A stretch of 64,000 bases of DNA from Streptosporangiaceae bacterium NEAU-GS5 (GCA_017592665.1 JAGFNW010000033.1:1-64000); one strand, 5' to 3'. Shown: positions 46,295 through 55,730, counted from the stretch's first letter. Notes: a model not told the origin generated them from the sequence alone. Numbers and translations are program-made.

Positions 46295-47509
46295 CTAGCG
46301 CAGGGACCGGAAGCCGGCGCGAAGCTCATTCACGAAGAGCTCCGGCTGCTCCCAGGCGGCGAAGTGACCGCCCTTTTCGAGCCGGTTGTAGTGGACGAGG
46401 CCGGGGTATGCCTTCTCGGCCCAGCTCTTCGGTGCCTGGTAGAGCTCGTCCGGGAAGACGCTCACCGCCACCGGGATCCGCACGCCCTTCACTCCGAAGA
46501 ACGAGAACTTGTTCTCGGCGTACAGCCGCGAGGCGGAGACGCCGCTGTCCGTCAGCCAGAACAGCGTGACGTTGTCCAGGACGTCGTCGCGGGTCAGGCC
46601 CTCGGGCACGCCGTTGACCGAGCGGGTGATCAGAGCCAGGCTCTTCGGGTCGTGGTCGAGAATCCACGCGGCGAGGAACACCGGCGAGTCGGCCAGCCCG
46701 GTCAGCGTCTGCGGGCGCTGCGCCATCTGGATGGCGTACGAGACGTGCTTCCACGTGAAGTCGAGCTGCTCGCAGGCCCGCCGCTCCTCCTCGGAGAGGC
46801 CGGCCGGCAGGTGCTCGAGCGCGCCGGCCGCTCCGATGATGTTCTCCTGGAACAGCGTGTCGATCTCCGGCGGAACGACGCCGGCCATGTTGGTGTGGAT
46901 GCCGAGCAGCCCTTCCGGCTCCTGCGCGCCCATCAGGTCGGTGACGATCGCGCCCCAGTCGCCGCCCTGCGCGACGTACCTGTCGTAGCCGAGGCGCTTC
47001 ATCAGCTCCGCCCAGGCACGGGCGATGTGATCGGGGCCCCACCCGGGGCCCGCCGGCTTGCCCGAGAATCCATAGCCGGGCATGGACGGGATGACCACGT
47101 GGAAGGCGTCCTCGGCGCGGCCGCCGTGGGCCGTGGGGTCGGTGAGCGGTTCGACGATCTTCAGCTGCTCGATGACCGAGCCGGGCCATCCGTGCGTGAC
47201 GATGACCGGCAGAGCGTTCTCGTGCTTCGAGCGGACGTGGACGAAGTGGATGTCCAGCCCGTCGATCTCGGTGACGTACTGCGGCAGCGAGTTCAGCCGC
47301 GCCTCGACCACCCGCCAGTCGTACTCCTCCGCCCAGTAGCGCGCGAGCTCCTGGATGGTCGCGAGCTGTACGCCCTGGGACTGGTCGGCGACGGTCTCCT
47401 TGTCGGGCCAGCGGGTGGCCACGACGCGGGCGCGCAACGCCTCGAGGTCGGCATCCGGGACCTGCACCGTGAACGGGCGGATCGCCGGGTTGTCGCTGGT
47501 GAAAGACAC
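46295..47509 (-). CDS. Epoxide hydrolase (EPHX1-type alpha/beta hydrolase)
   Basis: A 404-residue epoxide hydrolase with the N-terminal EHN domain (IRPFTVQVPDADLEALRARV, RWPDKETVADQSQGVQLAT) before the alpha/beta fold. The HGWPGS oxyanion motif, the nucleophile Asp in QGGDWGAIVTD, and the catalytic His in KGGHFAAWEQPE are present. It opens epoxides to diols; the natural substrate is unknown. I chose GTG 47509, preceded by AAGGAG; the frame is open to 48799 only because it is antisense to the LuxR gene. The divergent LAL regulator may control it. Confidence 0.92.
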   Translation of the reverse strand: MSFTSDNPAIRPFTVQVPDADLEALRARVVATRWPDKETVADQSQGVQLATIQELARYWAEEYDWRVVEARLNSLPQYVTEIDGLDIHFVHVRSKHENALPVIVTHGWPGSVIEQLKIVEPLTDPTAHGGRAEDAFHVVIPSMPGYGFSGKPAGPGWGPDHIARAWAELMKRLGYDRYVAQGGDWGAIVTDLMGAQEPEGLLGIHTNMAGVVPPEIDTLFQENIIGAAGALEHLPAGLSEEERRACEQLDFTWKHVSYAIQMAQRPQTLTGLADSPVFLAAWILDHDPKSLALITRSVNGVPEGLTRDDVLDNVTLFWLTDSGVSASRLYAENKFSFFGVKGVRIPVAVSVFPDELYQAPKSWAEKAYPGLVHYNRLEKGGHFAAWEQPELFVNELRAGFRSLR

Positions 47510-47593
47510 GTGGATCTCCTTGTTCGGGTCGGCGGCCCTGCGCTGCCGACTCATCCACGGTCGCGAAAACGGGCCTGCTTCGGCCCAGTGGAA

Positions 47594-47617
47594 ACCCCGG
47601 GGTTGATCCCCGGGGGT
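47594..47617. promoter_or_regulatory. C/G-rich dyad between the epoxide hydrolase and LAL genes
   Basis: ACCCCGGGG and CCCCGGGGGT are near-perfect inverted arms with a 5-nt centre. It is centred about 90 bp from both start codons and could be an operator or a terminator against antisense reading. No promoter elements are clear. Confidence 0.4.
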
Positions 47618-47695
47618 GGATACCGGCAAAACTATCGAAACGTGACGAACGGCATTAATCTGGGGAGAATGGACCAGATCCGGAAGGGTCGAACC

Positions 47696-50494
47696 ATGGG
47701 GGCGCCTGTCGCTGCTCCGCAGGTGGCGCTGCGGGGCCGCGGTCAGGAGACCGCCGTGCTGGATCAAACGCTCGCCACCGCACGTGGGGGCGGCAGCGCC
47801 GTCCTGATCCTTCGTGGTGAGGCGGGGATCGGGAAGACCGCGCTGCTCGACTACGCGGCCGACCGGGCGGCCGGATGCCGCATCATCGCCACCACGGGCA
47901 TCGAGCCGGAGGCGGAGCTTCCGTACGCGGGCCTGCACCAGCTCTGCGCACCCCTGCTGGGCCGCCTCCATGACCTGCCAGGACCGCAGCGCGAGGCGCT
48001 GTCGGTCGCCTACGGAATGCGTGATGGCGCGCCGCCGAGCCCGTTTCTCGTGGGCTTGGCCCTGCTCGGCCTGCTGGCCGGCGCCGCCCAGCGGCAGCCG
48101 CTGCTCTGCGTCGTCGATGACGCGCAGTGGCTCGACGAGGAGTCCATGAGGGTGCTGGCGTTCGTCGCCAGACGGCTGCTGGCCGAGCCCGTGGCCTTGA
48201 TCATCACCCTGCGTGAGGACGACCATGAGCTGGCGGGGCTCCCCGAGCTGATCGTCGGGGGTCTCAACGAGGCCGACGCGCGCGCCCTGCTGGCGTCCGC
48301 CGTACCGACGCCGCTCGACCCGTCCGTGCGGGACCGGATCGTGGCCGAGGCACACGGCAACCCGATGGCCCTGCTGTGCCTGCCGCGCACGCTCACACCT
48401 GCCGAACTGGCCGGCGGTTTCTGGCTGCCGGGAAGGCGTCCTTTGACGAGCCGCCTCGAAAACGCGTTCTTCCAGCAGTTCGCGGCGCTGCCGCCGGACA
48501 GCCGGCGGCTGCTGCTGATCGCCGCCGCCGACCCGACCGGGGACGAGCATCTGCTGTGGCGTGCGGCCCGTTCGCAGGGGATTCCCGTCGACGCCGCGGC
48601 GCCGGCCCAGGCGTCCGGACTGGTCGAATTCGGCCCGGGGGTACGGTTCCACCACCCTCTTGTGCGTTCGGCCATCTATCAGGGGGCGGGCGCGTCGGAT
48701 CGCCGGGCCGCGCACAAGGCCCTGGCCACGGCCACCAACCCACGCGTCGATCCCGATCGGCGGGCATGGCACCGCGCCGGCGCCGACGCCCGCCCTCACG
48801 AGAGCGTCGCCGCCGAACTGGAGCGCGCGGCAGGCCGGGCGCAGAGCAGAGGGGGCGCCGCCGCGGCGGCCTCATTCCTACGGCGGGCGGCCGAACTGAC
48901 GCCCAATCCCGCGCGCCGCGTCACCCGGTCGCTGGCGGCCGCGGAGGCCCAGATCGAGGCGGGCGGGGCGGAGCAGGCGTACGAACTGCTCGCGGTCGCC
49001 GACGCGGCCCCATTGGACGACCTGCAGCGCGCCCAGCTCGAACGGCTGCGGGCCCGGCTGGCGTTCGCCCAGCTGAGAAGCGGGAACGCGCCCGGGCTTC
49101 TGCTCGAGGCCGCGCGAAAACTGGCCCCGCTCGACGCCGCCCTCGCCCGGGACACGCTGCTCGAAGCGGCCGGCGCCGCGATCTTCGCAGGGCGGCTCAA
49201 CACGGGACCAGGCGAACGGGAGGTGGCCGAGGCCGTACGTGCCGGACCGCCGCCGTCGTCGCCGCCGCGCATGGTGGACGTGCTTTTGGACGGCATGACC
49301 GCCTCAGTCGTCGACGACTACGCCACCGGGGCCGAGGCTCTGCGCCGCGGCCTGCGGGCCGTACTGGAAGAACAGCGAGTGGACCCGGCGGACGCGGACA
49401 TGACCTGGCTGTGGCTGGCGTTCCGGGTGGCGCCCGAGCCTGTCGCGGCGGAGCTGTGGGACGACGGCGCATGGTACGAACTGGCGGACGGCGCCGTCGC
49501 CCTGGCCCGCAAAGCCGGGGCGCTGGCGATACTCCCCATGGCGCTCACCTATCAAGCGTGCTTCCACGTGCACGCGGGCGAGTTCACTGCCGCGGACGCT
49601 CTGATCGACGAGGCGACCGCGATCTCGGACGCCACGGGCGGCGTGCCCATGATGCACACCTCGCTCGTGCTCGCCGCCTGGAAGGCCGACGAGCCCGCGG
49701 CGCTGGACCACATCCAGAGCACCATGGCCGAGGTCGGCGCCAGAGGCGAGGGGCGGGCGCTCAGCCTGGGCGAATACGCGACCGCGCTGCTCTACAACGG
49801 CCTCGGCCGCTACGGCGAGGCGCTTGCGTCGGCCGAGCGCGCCTGCGCGTATGAGGATCTGGGATTCTTCGGCTGGTCCCTGGTCGAACTCATCGAGGCC
49901 GCCGTACGCTCCGGCAGGCCCGAGGCCGCGGCGACGGCGATGGACCAGCTCACCGAACGCACGCGCGCCAGCGGCACCGAGTGGGCCCTGGGCATGCAGG
50001 CCCGCTCCCGGGCGCTGCTCGGCGACGGCGACGCGCTCTATCAGGAGGCCATCGAGCATCTCGGGCGCTGCCGGGCCGCCGCGCACCTGGCTCGCGCCCG
50101 CCTGCTGTACGGCGAGTGGCTCCGCCGTCAGAACCGCCGCATGGAGAGCCGTGCCCAGCTGGGTCCCGCGTACGAGGCGTTCAGCGAGATGGGCGCGCAC
50201 GGCTTCGCCGAGAGGGCCGGCAGAGAGCTGACGGCGACCGGAGAAACCGCGCGCAAGCGGACCGTCGCCACCGCTACCGCGCTCACCAGCCAGGAGACCC
50301 AGATCGCGGGGCTGGCCAGAGACGGCCACACCAACGACGAGATCGCCGCGCAGCTGTTCATCAGCCCGCGCACGGTCGAATGGCACCTCGGCAACGTGTT
50401 CGCCAAGCTCGGCCTCAGCTCCCGCCGTCAGCTTCGCACGAGGATCCCCCCACCGAGCCCGGCCGCGTCGAATCCGCGCCGGAAAGCCGTATGA
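47696..50494 (+). CDS. Large ATP-binding LuxR-family regulator (LAL/MalT type)
   Basis: A 932-residue regulator. The AAA-type NTPase domain has Walker A GEAGIGKTALLD near residue 40 and Walker B LLCVVDDAQWLDEESM near residue 135. A TPR-like middle follows for about 600 residues. The C-terminal LuxR helix-turn-helix is LTSQETQIAGLARDGHTNDEIAAQLFISPRTVEWHLGN. Such LAL regulators often activate catabolic or antibiotic clusters; none is adjacent. I preferred ATG 47696 (GGAAGG upstream) to an in-frame ATG at 47669, whose Shine-Dalgarno would be too close. It is divergent from the epoxide hydrolase, the most likely target. Confidence 0.9.
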   Translation: MGAPVAAPQVALRGRGQETAVLDQTLATARGGGSAVLILRGEAGIGKTALLDYAADRAAGCRIIATTGIEPEAELPYAGLHQLCAPLLGRLHDLPGPQREALSVAYGMRDGAPPSPFLVGLALLGLLAGAAQRQPLLCVVDDAQWLDEESMRVLAFVARRLLAEPVALIITLREDDHELAGLPELIVGGLNEADARALLASAVPTPLDPSVRDRIVAEAHGNPMALLCLPRTLTPAELAGGFWLPGRRPLTSRLENAFFQQFAALPPDSRRLLLIAAADPTGDEHLLWRAARSQGIPVDAAAPAQASGLVEFGPGVRFHHPLVRSAIYQGAGASDRRAAHKALATATNPRVDPDRRAWHRAGADARPHESVAAELERAAGRAQSRGGAAAAASFLRRAAELTPNPARRVTRSLAAAEAQIEAGGAEQAYELLAVADAAPLDDLQRAQLERLRARLAFAQLRSGNAPGLLLEAARKLAPLDAALARDTLLEAAGAAIFAGRLNTGPGEREVAEAVRAGPPPSSPPRMVDVLLDGMTASVVDDYATGAEALRRGLRAVLEEQRVDPADADMTWLWLAFRVAPEPVAAELWDDGAWYELADGAVALARKAGALAILPMALTYQACFHVHAGEFTAADALIDEATAISDATGGVPMMHTSLVLAAWKADEPAALDHIQSTMAEVGARGEGRALSLGEYATALLYNGLGRYGEALASAERACAYEDLGFFGWSLVELIEAAVRSGRPEAAATAMDQLTERTRASGTEWALGMQARSRALLGDGDALYQEAIEHLGRCRAAAHLARARLLYGEWLRRQNRRMESRAQLGPAYEAFSEMGAHGFAERAGRELTATGETARKRTVATATALTSQETQIAGLARDGHTNDEIAAQLFISPRTVEWHLGNVFAKLGLSSRRQLRTRIPPPSPAASNPRRKAV

Positions 50495-50533
50495 CCGACC
50501 GCTCTGCCGCCCAGCGCCACGCTCCGGACATCG

Positions 50534-51796
50534 CTAGCCGGCCGTCGTCTCCCATAGGGCGCTGACCGGAACGGCCAGCATCCGGTCTCCGAAGGAGAAG
50601 GTCTGTGTGCCGGTGTGCAGGACCAGCCCCGCGATGAAGTCGGCGCCTATCCGTCCGGCAAGGTGGCGAAGCCCTTTGAAGTCGTCGGGTCGTACGGTGG
50701 ACGCGGCTTTGATCTCGATGCCCACGACCTGGCCTTGGCGGCTCTCCAGGACGGCGTCCACCTCCACCTGGTCCTTGGTGCGGTAGTGAAACAGGTCGAC
50801 CAGGGTGTCCGCCCAGGTCGTCTGCCGGGCGAGTTCCATCAGAACGAAGCCTTCGAGCAGCGGACCGAACGCGGAACCGGGCCGAAGGAGGCTGTGGGCG
50901 TCGACGCCGAGCAGGTTTGCGGCCACGCCGGAGTCGACAAAGGCGACCTTGGGGGTGTGCACGGCCCGGCTGCTCACGTTCTTCGACCACGCGGGGATGC
51001 GCTTGATCAGGAAGACCTCCTCCAGCAACGCGAGGAATCTGGTCGTGGTCGTGCCGGGCAGACCGAGATCGCGGCCCAGCGCCTGGACGATGAGGAGTTG
51101 GCCGGAGCGTGCCGCCAGCGATTTGATCAACGCGCGCAGCTCGGCGGTGCGCTCGATCTCCGACAGCCGCATCACGTCGCGGTTGATCAGGTCGCCGACG
51201 TAGGAGTCGAAGAAGCGCTGTCGGCGCCGGGGGTTGGTGCGGGCGACGGCCTCGGGGAACCCGCCGCGGACCAGGCGGTCGACATAGTCGGCTCGGGTGA
51301 GCTGTGAGGTGTGCCGCAGGGCCGGCCCGGTGGTGAACACCGCGTCGATGAAGCCGGCGGGGCGGCCGTCGATCTCACTTTGCGCGAAAGGCCATAGCTC
51401 GACGGTCTCCATCCGCCCAGGGAGGGTGTCCGGCAGGCCGCGCAGGGCAAGCAGCCGCGAAGAGCCGGTGAGCAGATACCTACCAGGCCTGGGGTCGGCG
51501 TCCACCTGGGATTTGATCGCGAGAAGCAGCTCTGGGGCGCGCTGGATCTCGTCGATGACCATGGCGCCCGGAAAGTCGACGAAGCCGCTGGGATCGCTCA
51601 ACGCCGCCTGCAGGGTCAGCGGATCGTCGAGGTCGCGCCACTCGGCGCCGTCTGTCTTCACCAGCCGCCGGACCAAGGTGCTCTTGCCGGACTGCCGTGC
51701 GCCGTTGACCAGGACGACACGCGTGTCGGACAGGGCATCCACCACCACTTGCTCCGCATGACGGCGGATCAAGTGCCCGAACGGCGTGCTGACCAT
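50534..51796 (-). CDS. DUF4143-type AAA ATPase
   Basis: A 420-residue ATPase with an AAA_14 domain and a C-terminal DUF4143 domain. Walker A is NGARQSGKST (residues 31-40), Walker B is MVIDEIQRAP, and sensor-1-like LLTGSSRLL follows. The DUF4143 part has the nuclease-like FHYRTKDQVEVDAVLE and VVGIEIKAAS, which fits a PD-(D/E)XK-like fold. The family is widespread and its function is not settled; defence or toxin-type roles have been proposed. No partner gene adjoins it. Three 23-bp repeats lie just upstream. Confidence 0.88.
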   Translation of the reverse strand: MVSTPFGHLIRRHAEQVVVDALSDTRVVLVNGARQSGKSTLVRRLVKTDGAEWRDLDDPLTLQAALSDPSGFVDFPGAMVIDEIQRAPELLLAIKSQVDADPRPGRYLLTGSSRLLALRGLPDTLPGRMETVELWPFAQSEIDGRPAGFIDAVFTTGPALRHTSQLTRADYVDRLVRGGFPEAVARTNPRRRQRFFDSYVGDLINRDVMRLSEIERTAELRALIKSLAARSGQLLIVQALGRDLGLPGTTTTRFLALLEEVFLIKRIPAWSKNVSSRAVHTPKVAFVDSGVAANLLGVDAHSLLRPGSAFGPLLEGFVLMELARQTTWADTLVDLFHYRTKDQVEVDAVLESRQGQVVGIEIKAASTVRPDDFKGLRHLAGRIGADFIAGLVLHTGTQTFSFGDRMLAVPVSALWETTAG

Positions 51797-51815
51797 GGTT
51801 CATCATCGCACCTGA

Positions 51816-51876
51816 TGGTGAAATGGTCGCTACTTTGGTGGTGAGTTGGTCGCAAGGTTGGTGGTGAATCGGTCGC
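51816..51876. repeat. Three 23-bp direct repeats between the DUF4143 and HNH genes
   Basis: TGGTGAAATGGTCGC (51816), TGGTGAGTTGGTCGC (51839) and TGGTGAATCGGTCGC (51862) recur every 23 bp, close to two helical turns. They lie 20 bp before the DUF4143 start (minus strand) and could be iterated regulator sites. Read alone they are not hairpins. Confidence 0.6.
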
Positions 51877-51891
51877 TGGCGTGGCGGTGAT

Positions 51892-52686
51892 CTAGGCGCA
51901 CTGGGCGAGCATGGTGGCTTTGTCGGGGGCGGTGACGGGGAGGTCGTATTTGAGGGCCACCTGGGCGAAGCGGACGGCGTAGGAGCAGCGGATGCGCTTT
52001 TGGGGCGGCAGCCAGGAGGCGGGCCCGGAGTCGCCCTTGGAGGCGTTCTGGGAGCCGTCGACCGGCATGAGGTTGAGCGGGTCGTTGGCGATCCGCTTGC
52101 GCTTGGCGTCCGTCCACCGGGCGGCGCCCATCTGCCAGTCGTAGGACAGCGGCATGATGTGGTCGATCTGCACCTCGGCGGCGTCGGCCTTGCGCCAGTC
52201 GATGGTCTTGCCGGTGTAGGGGTCGTGCAGGGTCATCGAGACCAGCACGCAGTCGGAGCCGTCGCGGAACTTGACCTTCTCGCCGTCGCGTTTCAGCACG
52301 TCGTTGCGGGTGTCGCAGCCGTTGTGCGCGTACGGGATGTCGTCGGCGTTGTCGGCCCAGGCGTAGCCGAACTCGTCGCGGTCATAGCCGGTCTTCGGTC
52401 CGCGGCCCTTGGTGGGCACCTTGTCGATCAGGTCGCGCGCCTTGGCGCGCTCCTTGTCAGACGTGATCGCGGCGAGGCCGGGCTTCGTGCCTTCGGGATT
52501 GTCGAGCGGGTCGGTGGCGCGGTCGTCGCCGGAGCCTTTGGAATCGCCTTTGGAGTCCGACTTGGAATCGGACTTCGAGTCGCCCTTGGACTTGTGATTC
52601 CCACCCTTGTCGAGTTTGCCGAGGTCACCGCACCCGGCTAAGGCAACCGCCAGAACCAGACCGAGGACTGCCCTGGATCCGCGCAC
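51892..52686 (-). CDS. HNH-type (DUF1524-like) exported lipoprotein nuclease
   Basis: A 264-residue protein. A lipobox signal peptide (VLGLVLAVALAGC) and a lysine/serine-rich linker (KSKGDSKSDSKSDSKGDSKG) precede a DUF1524/HNH domain: VQIDHIMPLSYDWQMGA, the Asn in NDPLNLMPVDGSQNASKGD and GPASWLPPQK. Conserved Cys pairs (GCDTRND, DCVLVS) may hold the fold outside the cell. Such secreted HNH proteins of actinobacteria are assumed to degrade nucleic acids; the true role is unknown. GTG 52686 is the first in-frame start and lies after a CCTAG-T-CTAGG dyad (52722-52732). Confidence 0.85.
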   Translation of the reverse strand: MRGSRAVLGLVLAVALAGCGDLGKLDKGGNHKSKGDSKSDSKSDSKGDSKGSGDDRATDPLDNPEGTKPGLAAITSDKERAKARDLIDKVPTKGRGPKTGYDRDEFGYAWADNADDIPYAHNGCDTRNDVLKRDGEKVKFRDGSDCVLVSMTLHDPYTGKTIDWRKADAAEVQIDHIMPLSYDWQMGAARWTDAKRKRIANDPLNLMPVDGSQNASKGDSGPASWLPPQKRIRCSYAVRFAQVALKYDLPVTAPDKATMLAQCA

Positions 52687-53210
52687 GCCTTACCCCCAGA
52701 ACACCCCAGATCATGAAATTTCCTAGTCTAGGTATAGCAAAGATGTTCTGGTCCCCGCATCGCCCCAGGCCAACAAGCCCCCAAAGCCCCCCACCCCATC
52801 CGCGATGCACGCCCCGCCCGAGCCGCCGCCCCGCCCGAGCCACCCGCGCCGCCGCCCCCGCCATCCCCCGCACGCGACGCCGCCCCCCCGCCATCCCCCG
52901 CACGCCTCGCCCCGCCCCGGCACGCGATGTACACCCGCTCTCGCCCCGCCCGCGACGCAGCCCCCGCCCCGCACGCGACACGGCCCCCCCTCGCCCCCCT
53001 CGCCCGCCTCGCCCCGCCCCACACGCGACGTTGCCCCGCACGCCACGCCCGCCGCCACGGACGGGGAGGTGCCGGGGAGGTGCCGGGAGCGGTGGAGAGG
53101 TGGCAGGGGCGGGGGGTGGCAGCACCCTTTCGATGGCGAATTCGCTGGGGTCTAATCCGATGCGTGGGAAACGCCGCGCTCAGTTGCCCGGCCGTGCCTC
53201 TTCGCGGGGA
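52687..53210. other. Low-complexity non-coding region
   Basis: After the HNH promoter, 52780-53060 is a run of C-rich words (CCGCACGCGACG, CCCCCGCCATCCCCC) that recur with no fixed period. No gene is supported. The frames here translate into proline/arginine/histidine repeats only. An ATPase gene would normally be expected upstream of the permease at 53319, and I find none. Confidence 0.55.
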
Positions 53211-53312
53211 GCGGCCCACGGTGGCCGCGTTGCCGCTGAGCACAGCGCGCATTGGCGGGGGGCGGCCCACGGTGGGCGCGTTGCCGCTGAGTACAGCGCG
53301 TAGTGGCGGGGG
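53211..53312. repeat. Two 51-bp tandem repeats directly before an FtsX permease
   Basis: Copies at 53211-53261 and 53262-53312 share GCGGCCCACGGTGG and CGCGTTGCCGCTGAG with few differences. The period is 17 codons. The permease GTG starts 7 bp after the second copy, so the repeat forms its 5' leader. Confidence 0.85.
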
Positions 53313-53318
53313 GCGGCG

Positions 53319-55718
53319 GTGTCGCTGATCACGGCCTGGCTTCGGCTGGAGGCGCGCAGGCGCTGGCGGTCGCTGGCGGTGCTGGCGCTGCTGCTGGCCG
53401 TGGCGACCACCACCGTCCTCGCGTCCTTCGCGGGCGCGCGGCGGGGGGCGACCTCGGTCGACCGCCTGTATGCCCGGAGCCTGCCCGCGACCCTTGCCGT
53501 GCTGCCGAACCAGCCGGATTTCGACTGGGCGAAGGTCCGGGCGCTGCCCGGGGTGGAGGCGCTCGCGGAGTTCCCCATCACGGGATTCGGGGTGGCGGGC
53601 ATCCCGCCGTCCGACTGGGTGGCGGCGTTCCCCCCGGCCGATGACGAGATGCTGCGCACCATCGAGCGGCCGTACGTGGTGGAAGGCCGGATCATGGATC
53701 CGCGCCGGGTCGACGAGGTCATGGTCACCTCGGGATTTCCCGGCCACTACGGCAAAGGCGTTGGCGACCGGATCACGCTGGTGCTCATGTCCCCCGAGCA
53801 GGCCGCGTCCGACACCTACGACCTGACCGCTGAACAGCCGGCGGGTCCGCGCATCCAGGCCACGATCGTCGGCGTGCTCAAGTCGCCGTGGTTCCACGAC
53901 AAACTGACCTTCGGCCCGCAGGTGGTGCCGTCCGTCGCGCTCTACCGCGCCTACCCGGACAATTTCATGGGCCCCTCCGACTACGCCAACGCTCTCATCC
54001 GGCTGCGGCCCGGCGCCGACCCGGTCGCGTTCCGGGCGGATCTGGCCCGGGTCAGCCGGCGCACCGACATCGACAGCTGGAGCAGCTGGGACAAGCTCGG
54101 CGGGCCTGAGCGCCGGGTGACCGCCTTCGAGGCGGCGTCGCTGGGGGCCTTCGGGCTGGCCGCGCTGGCGGCGGCGATGGTCCTGATCGGCCAGTCGGTG
54201 GCCCGCTACGCCGCAGCGACCGGGGCCGACCTCCGGACGCTCCGCGCGGTCGGGCTGACGCCGCGCCAGCAGGTGATCGTGACAGCGTCCGGTCCCGTGC
54301 TCGCGGCACTGGCAGGAGCGACCCTGGGCGTGATCGGCGCGCTGGTGGCCTCCAACTGGCTGCCCCTCGGCGCGGCGGCCCTGGCCGAGCCCGAACCCGG
54401 GTTCGATGCCGACTGGCTCGTGCTCGGCGTGGGCTGGGTGGCCGTGCCCCTGCTCGTCCTCGCGGGCTCGGCCGGAGCCGCCGCGGTCCTCGCGCGGCGG
54501 CGGCCGGAGGCGGGCCGCCGCTCGATGGTCGCCCGCGGCGCGGCCCTGCTCGGGCTTCCCGCGCCCATCGTGGTGGGAGCCCGCTTCGCGCTGGAGCCGG
54601 GGCGGCGGCACGACGCCGTACCGGTCCGACCGGCTCTGCTGGGAGCGGTGGCCGGTGTGCTGGGGGTGCTGGCCGCCTTCACCTTCGCCGCAGGTGTGCA
54701 GGACGCGGGGGACAACCCGGTCAGATTCGGCCGTACGCACCAGCTGGAGGTCTTCGGCGGGATCAACGGACACGAGCTGGCGCCTCTGGATCGCGTCGCC
54801 GACGTGGTCACACGCGACCCCGACGTCCGCTCGATCGACGACGCGCGGATCGGCGTGCTCGAGTCGGGTCCCGTCGCGGTCACCACTTTCACCTACGCTC
54901 CGGCCAAGGCCCGATTCCCGGTGGTCCTCACCGACGGCCGGATGCCCGTCGCCGCGAACCAGATCGTCCTCACTCCGGGCACCGCCCACGCCCTCCGCAC
55001 GAAGATCGGCGATCGAGTCGCCTTCGTGAGCGGCGCCGCGCCGATCTCCCTGACGGTCACCGGGATCGGATTCGTCCCCGTGGCCGCGCACAACACCTAC
55101 GACGAGGGCGGCTGGATCACCCCGGCCGCCCACGACGCCCTGTTCGGCCATGCCGAGTATCCGTACAAGTTCCGGGTCCTGGAGATCGAGCTGCGGCCGG
55201 GCGCGGATGCCGATGCCGTCGCGGCCCGCCTGCGTGCCGAGGCCGCCAAGGCGGGGATCGCCGACCTCCCGCTGGGCGCGGCCCCGCCCCTTGAGGCCGA
55301 CGTCATGGTCCGGGACATGCAGGCGCTGCCGGTGCTGCTCTCCGTCTTCCTGGCGCTGCTCGCGATCGGCGCCGTGGGGCACGCGCTGGTGACCGCCGTA
55401 CGGCGACGGCGCCACGAGCTCGCGGTGCTGCGGGCGCTCGGCATGACGGGACGGCAGGCGCAGGGCGTGGCGCTCACCCAGGCCGCCATCCTCGCCGCGG
55501 TGGGGCTGGTCTTCGGCATGCCGCTGGGAATCGCGCTGGGCCGGATGCTGTGGCGGGTCGCGGCCGAGGGGACGCCGGTGCTCTACGTGCCGCCGACGGC
55601 GACCGCGGCGCTGCTGCTCGCGGCGCCCGTGGTGTTGTCGTGCGCCGGGCTGCTCGCCATGTGGCCAGGCCGGCAGGCAGCCCGGTTGCGCGTCGGCCAC
55701 GTGCTGCGCGCCGAATAA
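53319..55718 (+). CDS. FtsX-type ABC transporter permease without a linked ATPase
   Basis: A 799-residue permease with an N-terminal helix (WRSLAVLALLLAVATTTVLAS), an exported domain of about 230 residues, an FtsX block around residues 280-380 (SLGAFGLAALAAAMVLIGQSVAR), a second exported domain, and a C-terminal FtsX block (LPVLLSVFLALLAIGAVGHALVTAV, ELAVLRALGMTGRQAQGV). It resembles the actinobacterial lipoprotein/peptide exporter permeases, which usually sit right after an ATPase gene. No ATPase precedes it here. It may use an ATPase elsewhere, such as those at 15.7-17.4 kb, or be a remnant of a deletion. Its last codons and stop are duplicated. Confidence 0.85.
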   Translation: MSLITAWLRLEARRRWRSLAVLALLLAVATTTVLASFAGARRGATSVDRLYARSLPATLAVLPNQPDFDWAKVRALPGVEALAEFPITGFGVAGIPPSDWVAAFPPADDEMLRTIERPYVVEGRIMDPRRVDEVMVTSGFPGHYGKGVGDRITLVLMSPEQAASDTYDLTAEQPAGPRIQATIVGVLKSPWFHDKLTFGPQVVPSVALYRAYPDNFMGPSDYANALIRLRPGADPVAFRADLARVSRRTDIDSWSSWDKLGGPERRVTAFEAASLGAFGLAALAAAMVLIGQSVARYAAATGADLRTLRAVGLTPRQQVIVTASGPVLAALAGATLGVIGALVASNWLPLGAAALAEPEPGFDADWLVLGVGWVAVPLLVLAGSAGAAAVLARRRPEAGRRSMVARGAALLGLPAPIVVGARFALEPGRRHDAVPVRPALLGAVAGVLGVLAAFTFAAGVQDAGDNPVRFGRTHQLEVFGGINGHELAPLDRVADVVTRDPDVRSIDDARIGVLESGPVAVTTFTYAPAKARFPVVLTDGRMPVAANQIVLTPGTAHALRTKIGDRVAFVSGAAPISLTVTGIGFVPVAAHNTYDEGGWITPAAHDALFGHAEYPYKFRVLEIELRPGADADAVAARLRAEAAKAGIADLPLGAAPPLEADVMVRDMQALPVLLSVFLALLAIGAVGHALVTAVRRRRHELAVLRALGMTGRQAQGVALTQAAILAAVGLVFGMPLGIALGRMLWRVAAEGTPVLYVPPTATAALLLAAPVVLSCAGLLAMWPGRQAARLRVGHVLRAE

Positions 55719-55730
55719 CGCGCCGAATAA
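55707..55730. repeat. 12-bp tandem duplication of a stop codon
   Basis: CGCGCCGAATAA (55707-55718) is repeated at 55719-55730. It duplicates the last three codons and TAA of the permease, giving two in-frame stops 12 bp apart. Confidence 0.9.

Noticed and set aside
46295-50494. Biosynthetic gene cluster around the LAL regulator and epoxide hydrolase
   Set aside because: No PKS, NRPS, terpene or tailoring core genes are present.
50534-52686. DUF4143 ATPase plus HNH lipoprotein as a defence system
   Set aside because: The HNH protein has a lipobox and would act outside the cell. The two genes are 95 bp apart with separate repeats, and no third component is seen.
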